Shown here: in pieces, positions 33,636 to 41,860 of the stretch
Position numbering within the stretch: position 1 is the stretch's first letter
Layout: each line of letters starts with the position of its first letter
Source of the DNA: Amycolatopsis umgeniensis
GTDB lineage: Bacteria; Actinomycetota; Actinomycetes; Mycobacteriales; Pseudonocardiaceae
Direction: 5' to 3'
Assembly (NCBI RefSeq): GCF_014205155.1
Contig: NZ_JACHMX010000001.1
Span: 8,680,001 to 8,744,000 of the forward strand
Length of the DNA: 64,000 nt
The notes under the pieces: generated by a model
The model's input: the letters and a program-made list of their open reading frames with translations, nothing else
Told to the model about the DNA's origin: nothing
Database searches by the model: none
Translations under genes and position numbers: made by a program

Positions 33636-36600
33636 ATGCGACGTCTGCGATGGGTCGCGGCCGGTGCGGCGGTGGCGCTGCTCGCCGCAGTCGTCGCCTT
33701 GCTCTCTCCGCAGATCGCGACTTGGCACGCCGCGGTCCGGGAGGCCGTGGAATTCTGGAGCTGGGCCGTCGCGATCACCATTGGGTTGGCAGGCGGCGGA
33801 CGTGTCTTGGTGCTCTGGGCCGGTGCCGGCGCGCGAGGCGCCAGGGCACGCGGTTTACCGTCGCTCCTTCAGACTCGCGCTTTGCATTTGGTCAAGGGGC
33901 GGCTTCCGCGCGTTTCCGAAGTCACCCTGGCCGACCTGAGAGTGAAACGGGCGATCGAGTCCGGATCGGAGGCTGACCGCGATCTGCCCCCGTATGTGGC
34001 TCGCTCGGTGGACGAAGACCTTCTGCAGGCTGTCGCGGGCGGCGGCATGGTCCTGCTGCACGGCCCGGCGGCGGCCGGGAAGACCCGGACCGCGGCCGAG
34101 GCGATCCGCCGGGTGCGGCGAAACAACCGGCTCCTGATCCCTCGCGACGGCACGGCGTTGCGGGAGCTGATCGAAACCGGGCACGATTTCGGTGAGGTCG
34201 TGGTGTGGCTCGACGACCTCGAACGCTTCCTGTCCCCGGACGGTCTGGATTTGGCTCTGCTCCAGAGATTGTGCCGCCCGAAGGCCACCGCCGTGCTGGT
34301 GATGGCGACGATCCGGGACGAAGAACTCGCTCGTTTCAACTACGCCACCACCGCCGGCCGTGATGATTCCCTGGGTATCGGTACGGACTTGCTGCGGACA
34401 GTCCAGGGAAGCCGTCGCAAGCACCTTCTGCGCCGCCTCACCGAGCAGGAACGGAATTCCACCGCCACGCAGGCCAGCGAAGACGACCGCGTCGCGAGGG
34501 CGTTGAAAGCCGAAGAGGGGTTCGCGGAGCATCTGGCCGCCGGGGTGGCGATGATGGAGTACTGGACCGTGGGTGACGGTCCGCTGTTCCAGTCCGGTCA
34601 GGCGATCATCAGCGCGGCGGTCGATTGCAGACGCGCCGGATTCCACGATCCGGTTCCGCATCAGGTCCTCGCCCGGTTGCAGCCCGAGTATGTCGATCCG
34701 GGCTGGCTGAATCGGGCCGACTTGGCCTCTTGCGAAGACGCTGTCGTCTGGGCGTGCCGACCGGTGCTCCAGGCCAGTTCCTGCCTCCAGCCACGGGGCG
34801 AAGACAGGTACATCGCGTCGGACTACCTGGTGGACCGAGCCGAAGCAGGTGATTCGCCCCTGGGTTCCGGGCGCGTTTCCGACCGCGTATGGCAGGCCCT
34901 GCAGCTCATCGCGACGCCGCGCCAGGCGATGACCATCGGCATCCGTGCTTACCTGTCGGGCCGGCCGGATGTCGCCGAAGACGCTTTTCGCATGGCCGTG
35001 CATGCCAAGAACGCCGCGGCGATGAAGTATCTGGGGCTCCTGCGGAAAGAGGCTGGCGACGCGACTCAGGCCGAGCAATGGTTTCGTCGTGCGGCCGATA
35101 ACAATGACACCGATGCGATGGTCGTTCTCGGTGGGTTGCTGACTGAGCGCGGAGAAGTCACTGGAGCTGAGCGGTGGTTTCAGCGGGCTGCCGACAGTGG
35201 TGACACCGGCGCGATGCTCATTCTCGGCGGTCTCCTTTCCGAGGCAGGCGACACCACCCGAGCCGAACAGTGGTTCCGCCGAGCCGCCGACGACGGCAAC
35301 ACGGCGGCGATGAAGTATCTGGGGCTCCTGCGGAAAGAAGCGGGCGACAGCACTCAGGCCGAGCAATGGTTTCGTCGCGCGGCCGGCAACAATGACACCG
35401 ATGCGATGGTCGTTCTCGGTGGGTTGCTGACTGAGCGCGGAGAAGCGACTGGAGCCGAGCAGTGGTTTCAGCGGGCCGCCGACAGTGGTGACACCGGCGC
35501 GATGCTCATCCTCGGCGGACTTCTCTCCGAGACAGGCGACACCACCCGAGCCGAACAGTGGTTCCGTCAAGCCGCCGACAACGGTGACACGGCGGCGATG
35601 GTTCGCCTCGGCATCGCCGCCGCGCGGAAAGATGATGCCGCCCAAGCCGAACATTGGTATCGCGAGGCAGCGAACAAGGGCGACCTCGAAGGCATGGATC
35701 TCCTGGGGCTGATCTCCTCGGAAAGAGGCGATGCCGCCGACGCCGAACAGTGGTATCGGTCGGCCGCGGAGAAGGGCCTGGCCGATTCGATGGTCCGGCT
35801 CGGACTGCTGCTCACCCGCCAAGGCAAGACCGAAGAGGCCGGGCAGTGGATCGAGAAAGCGGCTCGAACGGGCCATGCTGCCGCGATGGAGCTGTCCGGT
35901 GCGTTGTCCGCCACCGAAGGGAATCTCGACGAGGCGGAGCGGTGGTACCTGCTGGCGGCCAGGGACGGGCACGTCGATTCGATGGTCCGGCTCGGTCTGC
36001 TGTTAGCCCGCCGGAACGAGACCTCGCAGGCTGAACACTGGTATCGCGCGGCCGCCAACAACGGCAACAGCGACGCGATCAACCTCCTCGGCCTTCTGTT
36101 GGCCAGACGGGGGGAGACGCGCGAAGCGGAACACTGGCTCGAGCGTGCCGGCAGCACCGGTATGACCCAGTTCAACCAAGGGTTGGTCCACGAGTTGAGA
36201 GCCGACGCCGAGCAAGCGGAGCGTTGGTACACCCGCGCCGCCAAGGCGGGCGAGACACTCGCGATGCGAGGCATGGGAAGGCTGAAGCAGCGGGAGGGCC
36301 GGGTCGAGGAAGCCAAGCGCTGGTACCGCAAAGCGGCCGACGGCGGTGACGCCGAGGCCATGTTCCAGCTGGCGGAGCTGCTCTGGTCCGCGCACTCGTC
36401 GAGGGAGGATCGCGAGGACGGCGAGAAGTGGTACCGCCGCGCCGCCGAAGCGGGCAACGGCCAGGCCTTCGCCGCGCTCGGCTCCGTCATGAAGATGAAA
36501 GGTCAGCTCAACCAGGTCGAGCACTGGTACCGGAAGGCGGCCGAGGTCACCGGTAGACCGTATTTCATGCTGCAGCTGGGCGGCCTCGCCCAAGAACGCA

Positions 36601-37274
36601 ACGACCTTACCGAGGCCGAGCAGTGGTATCGCCGTGCCGCCGACAGCGGCGACAGCGACGCGATGAGAAGCCTCGCCTTGCTGCTCGTCGACAGACGCGA
36701 CTACGACGAGGCAGTCCGGTGGTATCGAGCGGCGGCCAGGGCCGGAGACACCGCCGCGGCGAACGGTGTCGGCCTGCTGCTCGCGTACCGAGGGCAGTCC
36801 GCAGAAGCCGAATACTGGTTGTCCCAGGTCACGGGCGCGAGCGACTCCGACCGGAGCCGTGACCTCATCGCTCATCTCTCCCGACACTCGGACGACGACA
36901 TCAAGCGGTGGTGCGATCGAACTGCGGCGTCCGGGCATTATCACGCGTTGGTCGGGCTCGGGGTCTTGATCCAGGAACGTGGCGACGTCGATCAGGCCGA
37001 GCGCTGCTACCAGCTGGCCGCCGAGGCCGGCAACGCGCACGCCATGTACAGGATGGGGATGCTCTTGACCCGATCGAAGAGCGGACGCCACGCTGAACTG
37101 TGGTTCCGGCGTGCCGCCGAAAACGGCCACGCCGACGCGATGGTCAGCTTGTGGGCCCTCGGCAAGGGCACCGATGGGCGGGACACCTGGTTGGATCGAG
37201 CCACCCAGGCTCGCTTCGGCGAGACTTCGCAGAAGCTCCGCCCGACCGATGACCACGAGCAGCCCGGCTCCTAG
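33636..37274 (+). CDS. Membrane-anchored P-loop ATPase with long Sel1-repeat array
   Basis: 1212-aa. Two N-terminal membrane helices (about 5-25 and 43-63) are followed by a P-loop domain: LHGPAAAGKTRTAAEAI (Walker A 143-150) and VVVWLDDLERF (Walker B about 188-195). From about residue 445 to the end run more than twenty 32-36-residue Sel1/TPR-like repeats with the pattern AMxxLGxLLxxRGxxxxAEqWyRrAAdxGd. ATG 33636 has GGGAGGAAG upstream. This NTPase-plus-repeat layout resembles STAND switches or protein-assembly hubs in actinomycetes. No effector domain or partner gene is evident, so the role is unknown. Confidence 0.82.
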   Translation: MRRLRWVAAGAAVALLAAVVALLSPQIATWHAAVREAVEFWSWAVAITIGLAGGGRVLVLWAGAGARGARARGLPSLLQTRALHLVKGRLPRVSEVTLADLRVKRAIESGSEADRDLPPYVARSVDEDLLQAVAGGGMVLLHGPAAAGKTRTAAEAIRRVRRNNRLLIPRDGTALRELIETGHDFGEVVVWLDDLERFLSPDGLDLALLQRLCRPKATAVLVMATIRDEELARFNYATTAGRDDSLGIGTDLLRTVQGSRRKHLLRRLTEQERNSTATQASEDDRVARALKAEEGFAEHLAAGVAMMEYWTVGDGPLFQSGQAIISAAVDCRRAGFHDPVPHQVLARLQPEYVDPGWLNRADLASCEDAVVWACRPVLQASSCLQPRGEDRYIASDYLVDRAEAGDSPLGSGRVSDRVWQALQLIATPRQAMTIGIRAYLSGRPDVAEDAFRMAVHAKNAAAMKYLGLLRKEAGDATQAEQWFRRAADNNDTDAMVVLGGLLTERGEVTGAERWFQRAADSGDTGAMLILGGLLSEAGDTTRAEQWFRRAADDGNTAAMKYLGLLRKEAGDSTQAEQWFRRAAGNNDTDAMVVLGGLLTERGEATGAEQWFQRAADSGDTGAMLILGGLLSETGDTTRAEQWFRQAADNGDTAAMVRLGIAAARKDDAAQAEHWYREAANKGDLEGMDLLGLISSERGDAADAEQWYRSAAEKGLADSMVRLGLLLTRQGKTEEAGQWIEKAARTGHAAAMELSGALSATEGNLDEAERWYLLAARDGHVDSMVRLGLLLARRNETSQAEHWYRAAANNGNSDAINLLGLLLARRGETREAEHWLERAGSTGMTQFNQGLVHELRADAEQAERWYTRAAKAGETLAMRGMGRLKQREGRVEEAKRWYRKAADGGDAEAMFQLAELLWSAHSSREDREDGEKWYRRAAEAGNGQAFAALGSVMKMKGQLNQVEHWYRKAAEVTGRPYFMLQLGGLAQERNDLTEAEQWYRRAADSGDSDAMRSLALLLVDRRDYDEAVRWYRAAARAGDTAAANGVGLLLAYRGQSAEAEYWLSQVTGASDSDRSRDLIAHLSRHSDDDIKRWCDRTAASGHYHALVGLGVLIQERGDVDQAERCYQLAAEAGNAHAMYRMGMLLTRSKSGRHAELWFRRAAENGHADAMVSLWALGKGTDGRDTWLDRATQARFGETSQKLRPTDDHEQPGS
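35013..35588 (+). repeat. 288-bp direct tandem duplication inside the Sel1 ATPase gene
   Basis: Two nearly identical DNA copies (about 35013-35300 and 35301-35588) each encode three 32-residue repeats beginning AAMKYLGLLRKEAGD, DAMVVLGGLLTERGE and GAMLILGGLLSE. Identity extends to silent positions, in contrast to the other repeats of the array, which are diverged. This points to a recent in-frame duplication. Confidence 0.85.
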
Positions 37275-37530
37275 CCGAGCAGGCGTTCCCTGAGGTCTGT
37301 GAACTCAGGGTGGTCCGCGGCGGAGGTCTCGCTGAGATCGTCGAGCGGTGTCCGTACGCGGGGATGGGCGCGGACCTGCTGTGACGCCGGTTCGTCGGCC
37401 GCGAGGACGTCTGCCGCGCTTGTCGTTCGGCCGGCAGCCCGGACGCGTCGAGGGCGTCGCCGACACGCGGTGCGCGGCCGGCGTCGCCGAATTCCAGCGC
37501 GATCCAGTCCCAAGCACTTGCTTCGGGTGC
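37271..37530 (-). pseudogene. Possible frameshifted small gene remnant
   Basis: On the minus strand one frame reads ASAWDWIALEFGDAGRAP and RVGDALDASGLPAERQA; near 37405 the protein-like signal switches to another frame reading ADVLAADEPASQQVRAHP, TPLDDLSETSAADHPEFTDL, RERLLG and a stop at 37271. Both parts have GC-rich third positions, unlike the third frame. No family is recognised and no convincing start is seen upstream, where the DNA turns AT-rich (37540-37570). It is tail to tail with the Sel1 ATPase gene. The rest of the 338-bp gap 37275-37612 holds only this remnant and the small inverted repeat GTTTA-CGC-TAAAC at 37543-37555. Confidence 0.3.
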
Positions 37531-37612
37531 GTGCCGAAAATTGTTTACGCTAAACGAAAAATCCGCTTGACCGAAGCGCCGACGGCGTTCCCGCCATGAC
37601 GACCCGGTCGCG

Positions 37613-39388
37613 GTGGAGTTGTTCTCCGGGTTCGGGGGCCTGACGCAGGGGATCAAGCTGGCAGGGTTCGAGACGATCATGGCGGCGAACCACAACGAGT
37701 TCAAGGTCGAGGTGCACGAGGCGAACCATCCGGAGGCCGAGCACTGGATCGCGGACCTGGTCGACCCCGAGTCGGGGGACTACCACGACGCCCGTGACCT
37801 GCCCGCCGGTGATCTCCTCTCGGCCGGGGTGAGCTGCGTCAACCACAGCCACGCGAACACGATGAAGGCGTATGGGCAGGGCCTGACGTTGTTCTCGATG
37901 ACCGATCCGGAGTTCGAGGAGCGGGTGACCAGATCGGAGCGGGACCGGGCGACCGCGAACTGTGTGCTGCACTACGCCGCGGTGCACCACCCCCGGCTGA
38001 TCCTGGTCGAGTGCACGACCGAGCTGACCTCGTGGGGACCGGCGATCCCCGGGAAGCAGAGGGTCGGCGACGGCTCCACGTACCGGTGGTGGCTCAAGCA
38101 GTTCGACACGCTCGGCTACGACCACAAGATCATGTACTTGAACAGCATGTTCTTCGGCGTGCCGCAGTCCCGCGACCGCTACTACGCCGCGTTCTGGGAC
38201 AAGACCCTTCCCGCCCCGGACCTGGAGCACCGGCCGGAATCGTGGTGCGCGCGCTGCGACACGACCGTCGAAGCGGTGTGGTCCTGGAAAACCGGGGTCC
38301 CGCCCACCGGGTCCGTGCGCTACGGCAAGCAGTACAACTACACCTGCCCACGCTGCCGCGCCGAGGTGTTCCCGCCGATGACACCGTCACTGGCCGCGCT
38401 CGACCTGTCCAACCTCGGTACCCGCATCGGGGACAAGCCGCACAAGAAGCAGCGGGACGGCTCGGTCGGGCCGCTCGCCGCGGCGACCATGGCCCGCGCG
38501 GAACGCTGCCGCCAGAAGTTCGCCGACTTCCCCGCCGTCCTGATGCCCGCGAAAGCCATCCACGGCACGGAGAAGCACCTCGGCCAGCCGATGGCGACCC
38601 AGACCAGCCAGCAGGAGACCGCGATCCTGTCCACCGGCGCGGTGATCGCCGCGCACCGCCACAACGGCGACGGCCAGCACATCACCCGGCCGATGGACAC
38701 CATGACCTCCACACACGAGAAAGCGATGCTGCTCGCGGTCGCCAACTTCCAAGGTGCGCCCCGTGGCGCGGGCGAGCCATTGCCGACCCAGGCGGGATCG
38801 GAGACGCTCGGCATGGTGTCGGCCGGGGTCGTGCCGTTCCGGCAGAACACGATCCCCACCACCCACGCCGAAGCCATGCCCACCGTCACCTCCGACCAGA
38901 TCCCCGGCCTGCTCACCGCCGCCGGGACGATCAAGAACAACGGCGCCAGCGAGGCCGGATACCGCACACACCCGGTCAGCAACCCACTCGGCACCGTTGT
39001 CTCGTCGGCGGCCAGCCAGGCGCTGCTGTTCTCCGGCTGGTACAAGCAGAACGGCACCGAATCAGACGCCACCGCGCCGCACCCGCTGACCGACCCGCTC
39101 GGCACCCTCACCTCCCGCGACACCACCGCACTGCTGGCCGCCGGGTGGCGCGCCATGCTGACTGACCTCTCGCTTGAGGACTGCTATTTCCGGATGCTAA
39201 GCAAGCACGAGATCGGCCGCGGCTGTGGTTTCGATGTGGACTTCCCGGGCTACCAGGGAACGTTCGTCGTCTGGGGCACAGCCCGCGCCCAGACTGACGG
39301 GTTCGGCAACGCAGTCTCCCCGGCCGTCGGAGCGTGGATCGGCGCCCGGCTGCGAGCCGTTCTCAACGTCCCGGAAGCGATCGCCTGA
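37613..39388 (+). CDS. DNA (cytosine-5)-methyltransferase-like protein with atypical motif IV and zinc ribbon
   Basis: 591-aa. Motif I ELFSGFGGLTQGIKLAGFE at the N-terminus, motif VIII GVPQSRDR (182-189) and motif X GNAVSPAVGAWIGARL at the end identify a C5 methyltransferase. The catalytic motif IV is AGVSCVNHSHA (Cys75) instead of the usual PCQ, and motif VI is VECTTE instead of ENV; this resembles actinophage-type enzymes as I remember them. A CxxC...CxxC zinc ribbon (212/215/245/248) and a degenerate repeat of the form PLxTxTSxxxxALL lie in the target-recognition part. The GTG start at 37613 begins directly in motif I with no ribosome site, so the N-terminus may be affected by a frameshift. 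It may modify element or phage DNA; the target is unknown. Confidence 0.78.
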   Translation: MELFSGFGGLTQGIKLAGFETIMAANHNEFKVEVHEANHPEAEHWIADLVDPESGDYHDARDLPAGDLLSAGVSCVNHSHANTMKAYGQGLTLFSMTDPEFEERVTRSERDRATANCVLHYAAVHHPRLILVECTTELTSWGPAIPGKQRVGDGSTYRWWLKQFDTLGYDHKIMYLNSMFFGVPQSRDRYYAAFWDKTLPAPDLEHRPESWCARCDTTVEAVWSWKTGVPPTGSVRYGKQYNYTCPRCRAEVFPPMTPSLAALDLSNLGTRIGDKPHKKQRDGSVGPLAAATMARAERCRQKFADFPAVLMPAKAIHGTEKHLGQPMATQTSQQETAILSTGAVIAAHRHNGDGQHITRPMDTMTSTHEKAMLLAVANFQGAPRGAGEPLPTQAGSETLGMVSAGVVPFRQNTIPTTHAEAMPTVTSDQIPGLLTAAGTIKNNGASEAGYRTHPVSNPLGTVVSSAASQALLFSGWYKQNGTESDATAPHPLTDPLGTLTSRDTTALLAAGWRAMLTDLSLEDCYFRMLSKHEIGRGCGFDVDFPGYQGTFVVWGTARAQTDGFGNAVSPAVGAWIGARLRAVLNVPEAIA

Positions 39389-39878
39389 CCAGCGAATCGG
39401 GAGTTTGCGCCGCGAGAGGGGTGCCCGCAGTCGGGCGCCCCCTCGACTTGCGTAGCACGGGGCGACACGCTGACTCAGCCTCACAGGCGAGGACGAAAAG
39501 TTGGTGTAATATGCCGCCGCCACACGCGCGCGAAGGCGCACAAATAGGCCAGTCATCCCTTAATCCACGTGATGCAAGCCTCACGATCTGTGAATTATCT
39601 CGCGTACAACACGGTCAAGTAACGGCCCTCTGGCCTGCGCAAACAGTCGAATCGTGACAAGTTGCGCGCCGTTACTGTGATGTAGGTAACAGCTCGAATA
39701 ATTTCCGATCACCCTGTGTGGAGATCTATCGTTTTGCTCCAGTCGGACCGCGAGGTTCGGCTGAAGTGTTCAAGCTCCACGATCTCCACTTGTGGATCCC
39801 ACTCTCCTTGCACACCAGTTGCTCCGCACCCTTCCCAGGTCGGGAAGCGGCGAGGGGGTAGCGCGAAGGAGATGCAAG
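39389..39878. other. 490-bp AT-richer gap without recognised gene
   Basis: No gene is supported here. Composition drops relative to the chromosome. A short inverted repeat GTTAC/GTAAC lies around 39673-39691 near TGATGTAGGTAAC, and the last 20 bases carry the ribosome site AAGGAG of the 59-aa protein gene. A promoter for that gene is expected but I cannot pinpoint -35/-10 boxes. Confidence 0.4.
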
Positions 39879-40058
39879 GTGGTCAAGAAGTGGAAGGCGT
39901 GGTTCAAGGCGCGGCGCAAGCCGCAAAAGCTTGAACACGCGGAACGCCGGACCCCTTACGGGACCCGGCGCTCCACTGCAGTAGTGCAGGTTGTCGTGCT
40001 GATGGTCGACCTGGTCGACATCGCCGACAAGGTGCTCACGATGCTGAACAAGCAGTGA
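39879..40058 (+). CDS. 59-aa basic small protein of unknown function
   Basis: The frame from GTG 39879 reads MVKKWKAWFKARRKPQKLEH, with a Lys/Arg/Trp-rich N-terminus, and ends with a hydrophobic amphipathic helix VVVLMVDLVDIADKVLTML. A near-ideal ribosome site AAGGAG at 39866-39871 stands seven bases upstream, and a hairpin terminator follows the stop by five bases, which supports a real single-gene unit. The charge pattern would fit a membrane-active or DNA-binding peptide, but no family is recognised. It lies inside the putative integrated element. Confidence 0.6.
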   Translation: MVKKWKAWFKARRKPQKLEHAERRTPYGTRRSTAVVQVVVLMVDLVDIADKVLTMLNKQ

Positions 40059-40063
40059 GCGTT

Positions 40064-40104
40064 GGGCTCGTCTCTAGGTCGCACCCTAGGGGCGAGCCCC
40101 CTTT
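40064..40104 (+). terminator. Hairpin terminator after the 59-aa gene
   Basis: GGGCTCG at 40064-40070 pairs with CGAGCCC at 40093-40099, with an inner CTAGG/CCTAG stem, followed by CCTTTAT. It starts five bases after the stop codon. Confidence 0.75.
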
Positions 40105-40672
40105 ATCGACTTCTCCACGTCAGTCGCAGCAGTCAAGCCCTGCGTTACATCATCGTTTACCAGACCGGTAAGACTGGTAAGACGAGACGCGTCACTTTAG
40201 ACATGAGGGCGAAGAGAAGGAAAGAGTTCTCGACGAAGTTCTCAGTCTTAGATGAGCACTTAGCTACCGCTGATGACCAAAAGTCGCAGGTCAGCCCCGC
40301 TTGATGCGTGCTGGCGGTACGTATCAAGTTCCCCGGAACGTGGTGCACGACACGCCGGGTGGCGCCTTGGTCCACGTTCCCCACGCGCTCGGACGGGTAA
40401 GGCCTGACCGGCTACATTTGGGCACACTCCACCCGTCAAGCCCATTGTGCACGACGTCGCCGACTGTTTGCGGAGCACCCCACTCCCGTTTGGACCGCTC
40501 GCTTATTTTGCTCGGCCCGCGATTACGAGCTGACTACGGTGGGTAACCAACCTGCCGCCTGGTTCCGCAGGGGACCCGTGGAAGGGCACTTCAGAGGTCC
40601 GCCGCTGGGTGCGGGCAGAACCCAAGGCGACAGCGTCAGGGCCCTATGCGACCGAGAATGGGCGGCTCTGAC
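40105..40672. other. 568-bp gap in the element without supported gene
   Basis: AT-richer than the surrounding genome. All open frames have random-like composition and lack ribosome sites. The 9-mer GTGCACGAC recurs near 40341 and 40447, which may be chance. I see no RNA gene. Confidence 0.4.
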
Positions 40673-41524
40673 TTAGTTTGCGGAAGGTGAGGGTGGCACT
40701 GGCGTTGACTCGTCTGTCGGCGCGGGGACCTCCACCCCAAGCCTGGTCTGCTTGGCTCGAATGTTCTGTTGGGTGCCGGGGGACAGATGGGCCCAGAGTG
40801 AACTGGTGGTTCTGGGGCGGGTGACCAGCTCGTCAACGAGATCGTTCGCGGCGCGGAGTACGAGCTCAATGACCCCGGGGCCCTGGTCTTCGTCAAGGGC
40901 GATGACAGCCAGGTCGCCGGGCTGCTCATCGACGTGGAGCATGTCGTTGCCGAGGACGCGGACGATATCGAGAAGCTGCTGGAGTGGTGTGCTGATGCGT
41001 CCGTGCAGTAGCGCTATCCGGTCATCCAACCGTGCGTTGGCCGGCGCCCCGGCGTCGAGATGCTTGATCAGACGTTCGACGGTCGCACGCGCCAATGCTG
41101 CGCCTGCACGTCGGGATATGGGTGTGACTGCCGCGGCCTCCTCGTACAGGTCCCGTACCTCGGGAGGCATGTCCGCGTGGGCTGGCGCCCCGGCCCGCGC
41201 GAGCGGGAAGACCATCTGATCCTCGCGCCACACCGAGGGTAGACGGCAACGGGCGCATTGTGCTCGGGTCCAGCGGGGAAAGGCACCTATAGACGTCTCC
41301 CTGGACTCGCCGATGGTTGGCAACTGTTCCCAGTTCTGATGCGCGAAGTGGCCACAGCGGGGGCAATCGAAGCCGTCCTTGTGCAGCCCGGGTTGAGTGT
41401 CGGCCGGTTCGAGGCCGCTAGGTTCGTCAGCTATCGGAGGCTCCTTGTTCGGCGGTTCGAGGTAAGTAGAAGTCGCGCGACACGATCTAGTCGTTACTTC
41501 GCAAGGTGTGAGCGGCGAACGCAA
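40673..41524 (-). CDS. DUF4145-like protein with N-terminal zinc ribbon
   Basis: About 283-aa. A zinc ribbon is formed by CPRCGHFAHQNW and CARCRLPSVW. It is followed by the helical region MPPEVRDLYEEAAAVTPISR, RAGAALARATVERLIKHLDA and LDDRIALLHGRISTPLQQLL, then VRVLGNDMLHVDEQP, the usual layout of DUF4145 proteins, which are frequent in mobile elements and near restriction or defence genes. The given start is a TTG with no clear ribosome site; the first 40 residues are doubtful. The C-terminal tail is Pro/Ser-rich. Confidence 0.65.
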   Translation of the reverse strand: MRSPLTPCEVTTRSCRATSTYLEPPNKEPPIADEPSGLEPADTQPGLHKDGFDCPRCGHFAHQNWEQLPTIGESRETSIGAFPRWTRAQCARCRLPSVWREDQMVFPLARAGAPAHADMPPEVRDLYEEAAAVTPISRRAGAALARATVERLIKHLDAGAPANARLDDRIALLHGRISTPLQQLLDIVRVLGNDMLHVDEQPGDLAVIALDEDQGPGVIELVLRAANDLVDELVTRPRTTSSLWAHLSPGTQQNIRAKQTRLGVEVPAPTDESTPVPPSPSAN

Positions 41525-41647
41525 GGGCTGGACCCCGGCAAGCCCATGCTCGCCGTCGCGACGGCTCGCGATCGTGGTTCACGGTCAGGTCTGCGAACTC
41601 GCATATGTCCGCAACTGAGTCTCGAACCTACTTTGCTCTTATGAGAA

Positions 41648-41830
41648 ATGTGCGACGCATGCAACTTGTGCGAATCCTGCAATTATGGAAAACGGTTCCT
41701 CAAAGTTTGCGGATTCAATCTGGTCATTTTCGAGTACGGTGGACCTCAAGTGGATCTAACAGGCAGCCTTGCGGAAACCTTGGCCCGCTGCCGCGATTCC
41801 GAAGGACACTGCTCAGTCTCGGCCTTCTAA
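41648..41830 (+). CDS. Possible 60-aa Cys-rich small protein upstream of the integrase
   Basis: The frame reads MCDACNLCESCNYGKRF then LKVCGFNLVIFEYGGPQVDL, with a CxxCxxCxxC cluster that could bind zinc or a metal cluster. It ends 30 bp before the integrase ATG, the place where excisionase genes often sit. Against it: no ribosome site, and third-position composition is not strongly GC-biased. Listed as a candidate only; the rest of the 336-bp gap 41525-41860 shows nothing. Confidence 0.25.
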   Translation: MCDACNLCESCNYGKRFLKVCGFNLVIFEYGGPQVDLTGSLAETLARCRDSEGHCSVSAF

Positions 41831-41860
41831 GCGCCGAGTTTGATACGGACTGGATTCGTC

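Noticed and set aside
35013..37100. Regularly spaced repeats resembling a CRISPR array
   Set aside because: They are in-frame protein repeats (Sel1/TPR) of 32-36 codons inside a long coding frame, with no conserved spacer structure and no cas genes.
40157..40560. Several short frames on both strands in the element
   Set aside because: No ribosome sites, random composition, mutually overlapping.
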